Positions 5,368-10,830 of a DNA stretch of 10,830 nt are shown here, piece by piece. The stretch is from NCBI GenBank assembly GCA_022759165.1, contig JAEMPT010000004.1, positions 1 to 10,830 of the forward strand, read 5' to 3'. Source of the DNA: Thermoprotei archaeon. GTDB taxonomy: Archaea; Thermoproteota; Thermoprotei_A; Sulfolobales; Fervidicoccaceae. Positions within the stretch are counted from its first letter, which is position 1. Each line of letters opens with the position of its first letter. The notes beneath the pieces are model-generated. The model had not been told where the DNA came from and ran no database searches. It saw only the letters and a list, made by a program, of their open reading frames with translations. The position numbers and the translations under genes were made by a program.

Positions 5368-5553
5368 GTGGTTGTGGTTGCTATAGGCTTGAAGTGGAAG
5401 AAGGATAAGCAACCACATATATTCAGCTCAGATTGGGGAAGCTTGACTGCTCTTGCTACCCCGGATATAAAAGATGTACCATTGAACGAAGTGGGTTTCC
5501 TGCCGCGAAGAATGAAGGTAGTCAGAAGGGGGGAAAAGGTTGAAGGTTCCTAA
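5368..5553 (+). CDS. Unrecognised 61-residue protein preceding eL42
   Basis: A short basic protein (start MVVVAIGLKWKKDKQPHIFS, end RRMKVVRRGEKVEGS) with no cysteines, signal or membrane segment. I do not recognise it. It starts at GTG 5368, directly after an in-frame TAA, with GTG 5374 as an alternative. It is the first frame behind the promoter at 5325 and overlaps the eL42 start by 14 bases, so it probably is translated and coupled to eL42. The many Lys and Arg residues would suit an RNA- or ribosome-binding role, which is only inference. It could also be a translated leader that controls eL42. Confidence 0.55.
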   Translation: MVVVAIGLKWKKDKQPHIFSSDWGSLTALATPDIKDVPLNEVGFLPRRMKVVRRGEKVEGS

Positions 5554-5824
5554 ACAAATTAGAACATACTGTCCAAGGTGCAAAAAGCATACTGTTCATA
5601 GCGTAATGCTGTACAAGGGGGGTAAAAGAAGGAAGCTAGCGATAGGTGAGAGGAGATATAGAAGAAAGCAAGAAGGATATGGCTCCAAGAGAAGGCCAGA
5701 GCAAAAAAGATACGCTAAGACTACGAAGAAGCAAGTGCTTAAGCTGAAATGCACAGAGTGTGGGTACATAACTCATAGAAAGGGGATAAGGCTGAAGAAA
5801 CTGGAGATAACAGAGGTGGCTTGA
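5540..5824 (+). CDS. rpl44e: Large ribosomal subunit protein eL42 (L44e)
   Basis: 94 residues, typical of eL42, a small basic zinc-ribbon protein near the ribosomal E site. Zinc ligands are Cys11 and Cys14 (TYCPRCKKHTVHS) and Cys71 and Cys74 (LKCTECGYITHRKG). The basic middle part contains GERRYRRKQEGYGSKRRPEQ, a region highly conserved in the family that contacts tRNA and rRNA. The start is TTG 5540, preceded by the purine run AAGGGGGGAAAAGG. It directly abuts the eS27 gene (stop TGA 5822-5824, next ATG 5825), forming a translation-factor operon. Confidence 0.97.
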   Translation: MKVPKQIRTYCPRCKKHTVHSVMLYKGGKRRKLAIGERRYRRKQEGYGSKRRPEQKRYAKTTKKQVLKLKCTECGYITHRKGIRLKKLEITEVA

Positions 5825-6025
5825 ATGAGCAAGAAAGTAAAGGTACCTATTCCAGAGCCGAGAACAAAATTTATCCTAGTCAGATGCCCTAATTGCGGGA
5901 ACGAGCAGGTAGTTTTTTCTCATGCAACTTTCCCGACAAGATGCCTTATTTGTGGGAACCAATTGGTCAGACCGACAGGCGGCAGGGCAATGCTCCAAGC
6001 CCAATTCATAAAAATCATCGGCTGA
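5825..6025 (+). CDS. rps27e: Small ribosomal subunit protein eS27
   Basis: 66 residues with a C4 zinc finger: Cys21 and Cys24 (VRCPNCGNEQVVFSH) and Cys40 and Cys43 (TRCLICGNQLVRPTGG). This spacing and the RPTGGRA sequence identify eS27, a small-subunit surface protein. It starts at an ATG immediately after the eL42 stop with no gap and ends three bases before the first possible aIF2-alpha start. Normal length and nothing unusual. Confidence 0.97.
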   Translation: MSKKVKVPIPEPRTKFILVRCPNCGNEQVVFSHATFPTRCLICGNQLVRPTGGRAMLQAQFIKIIG

Positions 6026-6070
6026 TTTTTGAAGGCTTATTCATATTTTTTAACATTTAGCGAAGATTTT

Positions 6071-6892
6071 ATGGAAATTGGCAAAAGGTGGTATGCAACG
6101 GTAAGGTCAAGGAAGGATTTTCCGGATGCGAATGAACTGGTAGTAGCGACGGTTAAAGAGATCTTTGATTACGGAGCTTATGTGGAGCTCGATGAATATA
6201 AGAATATGAGAGCTTATTTGCCGTGGAGCGAGGTTGCTTCCAAATGGGTGAAAGATGTTAAGGATATAATCAGACAGGGAGAGAAGATCGTTGTAAAAGT
6301 GATAAGAGTCAATCGACAGAAGGGGCAAGTCGATGTTAGCCTAAAAAGAGTATACGATGCTGAAAAGAAGAAGAAAATGCAGTGGTTCAAAAGAAATCAA
6401 AGAGCTGAAAAGGTGCTTCAAATTGCAGCTCAGAGGATAGGGAAGAGCTTAGATGAAGCGTATAGAGAAGCGGGTTGGCCTTTAGAGGATCATTACGGCG
6501 ATATATACTCTGGCCTTGAAGCTGCTGTTCTTGAAGGACCCGATGCCTTGAGATCTGCAGGCATAAAAGAGGAGTGGGTAGTTCCATTATATGAGGAGTC
6601 TGTGAAACATATACAAATAAAGCAGGTAAAGCTTTCTGGTACAGTAAACCTGAAGTCCCTAGAGCCAGATGGCGTGGAAAGGATAAGAAAAGTTCTATTG
6701 ACTATAAAATCTTCCGCTAGCGACCAGGTAAAGGTGAATGTATATTCTATAGGAGCGCCCAAATACAAGGTGGAAATTATAACATCCGATTACAAAGTTG
6801 GAGAAAGAGCTTTGGAAAAGGCGATCCAGGAAGCAGGGAAAGAGGCCCAAAGAAAGAAGGTGGAAATGACTTTCGTACGAGATAGAACTTAA
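6071..6892 (+). CDS. eif2a: Translation initiation factor aIF2 subunit alpha
   Basis: The alpha subunit of the heterotrimer that brings initiator Met-tRNA to the small subunit. An S1/OB domain at about residues 15-90 shows ELVVATVKEIFDYGAYVELDEY, then AYLPWSEVASKWVKD, and VDVSLKRV. A helical middle domain (about 91-175) follows, including EAGWPLEDHYGD, and the C-terminal alpha/beta domain (about 180-273) that binds the gamma subunit has SIGAPKYKVEI. The residue equivalent to eukaryotic Ser51 lies in the S1 loop region and is not a canonical phosphorylation site here. The frame extends back to TTG 6029, but ATG 6071 gives the usual 273-residue length with few extra N-terminal residues. Confidence 0.97.
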   Translation: MEIGKRWYATVRSRKDFPDANELVVATVKEIFDYGAYVELDEYKNMRAYLPWSEVASKWVKDVKDIIRQGEKIVVKVIRVNRQKGQVDVSLKRVYDAEKKKKMQWFKRNQRAEKVLQIAAQRIGKSLDEAYREAGWPLEDHYGDIYSGLEAAVLEGPDALRSAGIKEEWVVPLYEESVKHIQIKQVKLSGTVNLKSLEPDGVERIRKVLLTIKSSASDQVKVNVYSIGAPKYKVEIITSDYKVGERALEKAIQEAGKEAQRKKVEMTFVRDRT

Positions 6893-6904
6893 GGGTAGAT
6901 CCCA

Positions 6905-7081
6905 TTGAGATGGTTAATGAGGAAATGTGAGTCCTGCAGAAGGTATACTCTGCAACAGGAAAAGTGTCCTTATTGTGGAGGGCATGTAAGGGTTCCTCAC
7001 CCTCCTAAGTTCTCCCCTGAAGATAGGTACGTATCTTATAGAATCCGTGCTAGATCTACCAAGGAACGTTTTTCAGCTTGA
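6905..7081 (+). CDS. nop10: H/ACA RNA-protein complex component Nop10
   Basis: A 58-residue frame beginning at TTG 6905 (or 54 residues from ATG 6917). It encodes a zinc ribbon with Cys8, Cys11, Cys21 and Cys24 (KCESCRRYTLQQEKCPYCGG), followed by the family signature HPPKFSPEDRYVSYR. Nop10 binds the pseudouridine synthase Cbf5 and positions the guide RNA for rRNA pseudouridylation. It follows aIF2-alpha after 12 bases, the standard archaeal arrangement. Its last 26 bases overlap the 3' end of the convergent carS gene, which is unusual and implies complementary 3' ends of the two messages. A proteasome-assembly-type gene often found next is absent here. Confidence 0.95.
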   Translation: MRWLMRKCESCRRYTLQQEKCPYCGGHVRVPHPPKFSPEDRYVSYRIRARSTKERFSA

Positions 7082-7577
7082 GCTTATAAGCTATCTTGTT
7101 CGTAAATATGTGAAGGAAAGGAATCAATAAAAGACCGAGGATAAATACTTCTATTCCAGGGCGTACGCAATTTCTGCAAAGGTATATTGCGAGAGTTGCG
7201 CCAAGATAAAAATCTAGTTGGTCTGCTATAGGAAGCATCTTTCCCCTCTCAAATCCCAACCTCCTTTTGAAGAACGATTTGATGATGTCGCCGCACATCG
7301 CCCCAAACGAACTTACAAGCCCAGTTATTGAAAGCGTTTGTAGCGCACCATAAGCGTAACCAATTATTGAAGCCGTTATCCACCCCGCTAAGATCCCACC
7401 TATTGCACCTTCTATGCTTTTGCCCTCTCCCAATATCCTTCTGCCATCTTTCCAGCTCTTACCCATATCTATAGGGTGAGTTTTAATGATTTTCGAAATA
7501 ACGACAGGAGACCCGTTGGCTACCATTGGAGGTAAGTATATCAAAAGAAACTCTACGACCGTCTGCATGAAATCCAT
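7056..7577 (-). CDS. carS: CDP-archaeol synthase
   Basis: An integral membrane enzyme that transfers CMP from CTP to unsaturated archaetidic acid, giving CDP-archaeol for ether phospholipid head groups. The 173 residues carry the family motifs LPPMVANGSPV (15-25), PIDMGKSWKDGRRILGEGKS (35-54) and GDIIKSFFKRRLGFERGKM (96-114) with LPIADQLDFYLGA (115-127). The Asp, Lys and Gly residues of these loops form the Mg-CTP site. About five hydrophobic segments are visible (near 5-30, 57-77, 80-95, 120-135 and 142-158). The ATG at 7577 has a strong GGGTGG Shine-Dalgarno upstream and overlaps the 3' end of the RadB-like gene by 25 bases, so the two are coupled. Confidence 0.95.
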   Translation of the reverse strand: MDFMQTVVEFLLIYLPPMVANGSPVVISKIIKTHPIDMGKSWKDGRRILGEGKSIEGAIGGILAGWITASIIGYAYGALQTLSITGLVSSFGAMCGDIIKSFFKRRLGFERGKMLPIADQLDFYLGATLAIYLCRNCVRPGIEVFILGLLLIPFLHIFTNKIAYKLKLKNVPW

Positions 7578-8155
7578 TTGAAGCCACCCTTTTCTATACG
7601 GTACATTCCGAAGAATTCGCCATTTATTTCCGCCTTACCTTCCTTTCCCCATCCTACTCTAATTAGTCTCATTCTCGATGTAGAATAATATTTCAGCACC
7701 TCATCCCCACTTGGTACGTCTCCGGATAGGCTAACTTGGGCTGTAGCTAGAACTTTCGCGTTCTTCGACATAGTTTTTAGTAGAGAGCATGTAAGGGAGA
7801 AAGCCCTGAATGCTGTTTCAATATCATAAGAAGCAGAAACTCTGAAAACGCTGTTTATACTATCAACGATAATGAATCTTCTTTTTCTCCAGATCTTTAA
7901 AATATCATAAATAAGACCCCATTCATCGCTAATATCGGTAAACTCAACTGTTGCGGGGATTTCCATCTGGAGCGCTCTCTCATAAGTTGGATAACCCTCT
8001 GTATTTATGTATAGAGCCTCTTTCTCCATGGTAGCAACTGTGAGCGAAAAGGCTGTTTTACCTGATCCTGCTTCCCCGTACACCACGGCAAATCCTGAAC
8101 CTTCAGGGAAAAGTTCCCTTGATAAAACCTCCCAGCATTCCGCCTGTTCCGCCAT
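7553..8155 (-). CDS. RadB-like RecA-superfamily ATPase
   Basis: 200 residues forming one RecA-fold ATPase domain without the N-terminal helix-hairpin-helix domain of RadA. Walker A is GEAGSGKT (27-34), Walker B is RFIIVDS (93-99), and the sensor region ATAQV (138-142) precedes a loop and DEVLKYYSTSRMRLIRVG (151-168), which matches the RadB pattern. RadB and related paralogues act as mediators or modulators of homologous recombination. It lacks a C-terminal extension, so it is compact like RadB (about 200-220 residues). The start is ATG 8155. It overlaps carS downstream; no functional link with lipid synthesis is known. KaiC-type or other crenarchaeal RadA paralogues are alternatives to RadB itself. 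Confidence 0.85.
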   Translation of the reverse strand: MAEQAECWEVLSRELFPEGSGFAVVYGEAGSGKTAFSLTVATMEKEALYINTEGYPTYERALQMEIPATVEFTDISDEWGLIYDILKIWRKRRFIIVDSINSVFRVSASYDIETAFRAFSLTCSLLKTMSKNAKVLATAQVSLSGDVPSGDEVLKYYSTSRMRLIRVGWGKEGKAEINGEFFGMYRIEKGGFKWISCRRS

Positions 8156-8378
8156 GGCTCATTCTCTTCTCAATTTCAATAGCTAAAGTGAAAACCTCAA
8201 TATAATATTTTGTTATATTCTGATCCCTTTTGAAGATGATACTCGTTGTATAAAAATCACGTTTATGGGCATTTATCCAGAGAAGAAACCATTTCAGACA
8301 ATAAAGCAAATTCAGTTCTGATTCGTTCTGCTTTATGAAGGGCGATTGCTTATGCCAGATCGGAAGGTCTGGGGCCAT
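8103..8378 (-). CDS. Possible small gene upstream of and overlapping the RadB-like gene
   Basis: A 91-residue frame from ATG 8378, with a modest Shine-Dalgarno (CAGGT, five bases upstream), to a stop at 8103. It overlaps the RadB-like start by 53 bases. The product contains ESELNLLYCLKWFLLWINAH and later ITKYYIEVFTLAIEIEKRM, two plausible amphipathic helices, and a Gly-rich end encoded in the overlap. I recognise no family. The balanced composition, with three tryptophans and no low-complexity stretch, is compatible with a real protein, and otherwise the 359 bases between 8156 and 8514 would be empty. It may be only a chance frame; no strong promoter is seen upstream on the minus strand. Confidence 0.35.
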   Translation of the reverse strand: MAPDLPIWHKQSPFIKQNESELNLLYCLKWFLLWINAHKRDFYTTSIIFKRDQNITKYYIEVFTLAIEIEKRMSHGGTGGMLGGFIKGTFP

Positions 8379-8592
8379 ATTTACCTGTTTTTGGGTATCT
8401 AGTCTAGAGCACAGTCCTTAACTATGGTTCAGAAATCCAAAAAATCATTGTAGGAAAATCTAAACAAACGGGACTCTTAATTTTGTTCTTCATCCTAGTC
8501 TTAAGGCCTAAGCTTTGGTTGTAAAACAAAAAAATCCCTTCAACAACATATTAAAACCTCGAGAGGATATTTTTCCTCGGGAAGGATATAAA
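8379..8592. other. Divergent intergenic region before coaBC
   Basis: This holds the upstream regions of the minus-strand cluster and of coaBC. No RNA gene was recognised. A TATA-like GGATATAAA at 8584-8592 sits just before the chosen coaBC start. If it is the promoter, the message would begin near 8614 and translation would start at ATG 8668. The open frame at 8515-8592 is continuous with coaBC, but its translation does not resemble the family. Confidence 0.35.
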
Positions 8593-9876
8593 TTGGGTAG
8601 CGTCTTCAGCTATAGAAAAATTGAACATCCGTCTAAAAAAATAATTGGCGAACAATCAGAGGAACTTATGGGTAAATGCATAGTACTAGGCGTTACATCC
8701 AGCGTTTCTATATATAGGTCTATCGATGTCGCTAGAAGCCTCATGAGGAATGGTCTCGAAGTTTATACTGTCATGAGCGAGGAAGCGGCTAGCCTAGTCT
8801 CTCCCGAACTATTTGAATGGGCGACTGGCAACGAAGTCTTTTATGGGCGCTTTGGAGGGGAAGTGGGTCACATAGCGTTATCGGAAAATTGTGATGCTAT
8901 GCTTATAGCTCCAGCGACTGAAAATACTGTTTCCAAGCTTGCGCACGGCATCGCTGATTCCCCAGTTACGCTGACAGCCATATCATTTATGGGAGCAGGT
9001 AAGCCTGTGATGATTGTACCTACTATGCATTTACAGTTGATGAAAGCTCCACAATATGCCGAAAGCGTTGAAAAGCTGAAAAAAATGGGCGTAATTTTCC
9101 ATGACCCGTTAATTGAAGGCGACAAGGCAAAGTTCCCCGATGGATGGGAAATCTCATGGCATATGGAAGCTATGCTTTCGAGAGGTAAAGACCTCAACGG
9201 AATGAAGATCCTTGTAACCTCGGGACCTACAAGAGAGTACTTGGATCCTGTCAGATTCATAAGTAATCCTAGCTCGGGAAAAATGGGCGTTTCGATCGCT
9301 ATAGAGGCGATGTTCAGGGGAGCGGAAGTTTCTCTGGTTCACGGCCCTATTCTTTCCAATGAATTACGGATAGTTAAGAACAAGACCTCTGTTGAGACTA
9401 CCAGCGAATTGCTTAATGCCGTGCTCAGCGAGATGGGGGCCTTTTCGCCCGATGCTATCATAATGGCCGCGGCTCCGGCGGACTTTAAGCCAACATATTC
9501 GGAAGGAAAGAAGATACCTAGTACAAATACATTGAACCTAGCTCTTGAACCAACACCTAAGGTTGTTGAAGAAGTAAGCAAAAGGAAGAAAGGAGGATTG
9601 TTAGTAGCATTTGCTGCTGAGACCGTTGACAGTGAAGAACAGCTCATGGAGGCAGCAACAGCGAAGCTGAAAAAATATAACGCAGATGCAGTCGTAGCCA
9701 ATAATGTTTCCAGAAAAGACATAGGTTTCTCCAGCGAATTCAATGAAGTTTTCATATTAACTAGAACCGGGAAAGTAGTTAAGGTTGGAAAGGCATTGAA
9801 GAGGATCGTTGCGAGGAGAATTTTGGATGTGGTGAGGGAGCTGAAGTTCGGTGTTACCTCAAAAGATATGCATTGA
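8593..9876 (+). CDS. coaBC: Bifunctional phosphopantothenoylcysteine decarboxylase / phosphopantothenate-cysteine ligase
   Basis: The bifunctional enzyme joins cysteine to 4'-phosphopantothenate (CoaB) and decarboxylates the product to 4'-phosphopantetheine (CoaC), using FMN. With the TTG at 8593 as residue 1 (427 residues), the flavoprotein CoaC half has the catalytic His in GHIALS (His93) and PATENT (107-112). The CoaB half has ILVTSGPTREYLD, NPSSGKMGV (225-233), AAAPADFKP, VAFAAET and ADAVVANNVS. The bacterial active-site Cys motif is replaced by EGDKAKFPDG, as I recall for the Methanocaldococcus homologue. The HPSK segment after the start is also archaeal-typical. GGAAGG upstream supports 8593; TTG 8515 and ATG 8668 (GAGG upstream) are alternatives. 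Confidence 0.95.
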   Translation: MGSVFSYRKIEHPSKKIIGEQSEELMGKCIVLGVTSSVSIYRSIDVARSLMRNGLEVYTVMSEEAASLVSPELFEWATGNEVFYGRFGGEVGHIALSENCDAMLIAPATENTVSKLAHGIADSPVTLTAISFMGAGKPVMIVPTMHLQLMKAPQYAESVEKLKKMGVIFHDPLIEGDKAKFPDGWEISWHMEAMLSRGKDLNGMKILVTSGPTREYLDPVRFISNPSSGKMGVSIAIEAMFRGAEVSLVHGPILSNELRIVKNKTSVETTSELLNAVLSEMGAFSPDAIIMAAAPADFKPTYSEGKKIPSTNTLNLALEPTPKVVEEVSKRKKGGLLVAFAAETVDSEEQLMEAATAKLKKYNADAVVANNVSRKDIGFSSEFNEVFILTRTGKVVKVGKALKRIVARRILDVVRELKFGVTSKDMH

Positions 9877-10711
9877 GCTTCCGCACCATATTTCGGCCTT
9901 CTGGCTTCCCGTTAACAGTAGAAACCCTTTGAAGAAGGGATCAATTGGAGCGGGCTTTCTAGTTACACCCCGTTCTGTGGCGTGCTATCCTGCCGAAAAA
10001 TTTCCTTTCAAGATTAAGCCTAGGCAACTGAATATCATCGATAGGATCCTCAATGTCGACAGGATCCCCTTCAAATACAAGGATCCGCTCCCCCCTGCAG
10101 TAGGTTACTCTGTTAGTGCAACACTGTCTCTCTCTTATTCATTTGTTTCATATGTACATCTTGGAAAGAGCTTTACGCTTGGAGAGGTATGCAGGCTTTC
10201 TCACATAGCCGAAGTTAAGTCCAATACTGGTCTTGGGGACATAAGCGCTATATGCGGCGGAAAAGGTGTGGTTATTAGGCTCTTCCCGGGGGCCCCCGGC
10301 TTTTCCGTAGTAGACAGCCTAGTGACTGATGTTAAAAAATTTGCTATAGTAACCTCGGTTTTTAGGAGAATGAAAACGAAAGACATGCTCAGAGCCTATA
10401 AAGGTTCACTCGAAATAGAAGGGACGAAAGCATTCTACGATTTTCTCGAAGATCCATCAGTTGAACATCTCGTTCAAATAGCGAAAGAATTCAGTAAGAG
10501 GGTTGGCATGATGAGTGAAGAAATTGATGACAGGCTATCGGGCTTATTAAAGGGAACAGGGGCTCTCGGCTACTTTGTTAAGAAAGGAATAATCGTTGTA
10601 GTAACACCTGTTGAGGAAAAAAAGGAAGTATATGCGAAGCTTAAGTCTCATTTTGGCAACGCAAGAATTCATAGCATAGACGATAGCGGTTTAAAAATCA
10701 TTTACAGCTGA
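9851..10711 (+). CDS. Pantoate kinase (archaeal GHMP-family PoK)
   Basis: The archaeal replacement for the first steps of bacterial pantothenate activation: it phosphorylates pantoate to 4-phosphopantoate, which phosphopantothenate synthetase (not in this window) then joins to beta-alanine. The 286 residues show the PoK start CIELPHHISAFWLP, a GSIGAGFL segment (30-37), the GHMP phosphate-binding loop PPAVGYSVSATLSLS (81-95) and the hallmark KSNTGLGDISA with GGKGVVIRLFPGAPG (123-150). The phosphate loop has fewer glycines than the usual P-x-G-x-G-x-S, so the detail of ATP binding may differ. The GTG start lies 26 bases inside coaBC, so both coenzyme A genes are probably co-transcribed and coupled. 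Confidence 0.9.
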   Translation: MLPQKICIELPHHISAFWLPVNSRNPLKKGSIGAGFLVTPRSVACYPAEKFPFKIKPRQLNIIDRILNVDRIPFKYKDPLPPAVGYSVSATLSLSYSFVSYVHLGKSFTLGEVCRLSHIAEVKSNTGLGDISAICGGKGVVIRLFPGAPGFSVVDSLVTDVKKFAIVTSVFRRMKTKDMLRAYKGSLEIEGTKAFYDFLEDPSVEHLVQIAKEFSKRVGMMSEEIDDRLSGLLKGTGALGYFVKKGIIVVVTPVEEKKEVYAKLKSHFGNARIHSIDDSGLKIIYS

Positions 10712-10745
10712 AGGCATCGCCCTTTAATAGCGAATGTGTTGAAAA

Positions 10746-10755
10746 TTTTTATAAG
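10746..10755 (+). promoter_or_regulatory. Strong TATA box for a transcript running out of the window
   Basis: TTTTTATAAG, preceded by GAAAA, is a good archaeal promoter core and predicts a start near 10777. Only about 50 transcribed bases remain, with no convincing start codon (the ATG at 10813 stops after three codons). The sequence contains several GCGATA-like repeats (AGCGATAGCGAT, GGCGATAA). A structured RNA or a leader is possible, but neither can be recognised from this fragment. Confidence 0.45.
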
Positions 10756-10830
10756 CTGCCATAGATAGTTATCGAGTAAGCGATAGCGATCCAGCAACGT
10801 CATTAGGCGATAATGGTTTGCTAACATTAA

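Noticed and set aside
9339..9755. 138-residue minus-strand frame opposite coaBC
   Set aside because: A Ser/Ala-rich antisense shadow of the clearly recognisable CoaB domain.

Overview
The window is archaeal and most likely comes from a thermophilic member of the Thermoproteota (crenarchaeal side). The evidence is the gene content (RNA polymerase Rpo11, TFS, PCNA, PriS-type primase, eL42, eS27, aIF2-alpha, Nop10, CDP-archaeol synthase), TATA-box promoters, frequent TTG/GTG starts and overlapping genes. The order PCNA - PriS - small GINS-position gene - eL42 - eS27 - aIF2-alpha - Nop10 matches the replication/translation cluster I recall from Sulfolobus and relatives. No genus can be named from the sequence alone.

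Layout. (1) Bases 1-1130 are a disturbed region. The gene for ribosomal protein uL16 (minus strand, 217-741) sits between two scars that look like right ends of IS200/IS605-type (TnpB) elements, both pointing towards it. The left scar (about 103-219) ends in the uL16 stop codon. The right scar (about 912-1126, minus) keeps a fragment resembling a TnpB C-terminus, next to a perfect 20-bp palindrome. (2) Bases 1117-4819 run on the plus strand: a DUF2067-like protein behind a triple TATA repeat, Rpo11, an unrecognised about 110-residue protein, TFS, PCNA and PriS. Several neighbours overlap. (3) Bases 4816-7081 continue on the plus strand: a small protein in the usual GINS15 position, then a promoter, an unrecognised 61-residue protein, eL42, eS27, aIF2-alpha and a short Nop10 gene. 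(4) Bases 7056-8378 are on the minus strand: CDP-archaeol synthase, a RadB-like RecA-family ATPase and a possible small gene upstream of it. The Nop10 and CarS genes converge and overlap by 26 bases. (5) Bases 8515-10711 are on the plus strand and hold a coenzyme A pair: CoaBC and an archaeal GHMP-type pantoate kinase, overlapping by 26 bases. (6) The last 120 bases hold a strong TATA box with no recognisable start of a gene before the window ends.

How the genes work together. The central block couples transcription (Rpo11, TFS), replication (PCNA clamp, primase, probable GINS) and translation or rRNA modification (eL42, eS27, aIF2-alpha, Nop10). The right block supplies two separate steps of coenzyme A synthesis. 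CarS makes the activated precursor of archaeal ether lipids. I see no clearly new multi-gene system. The best candidates for something undescribed are the small orphan genes inserted into otherwise conserved operons (2216-2548, 5368-5553, 8103-8378) and the two inward-facing TnpB-type scars around uL16.
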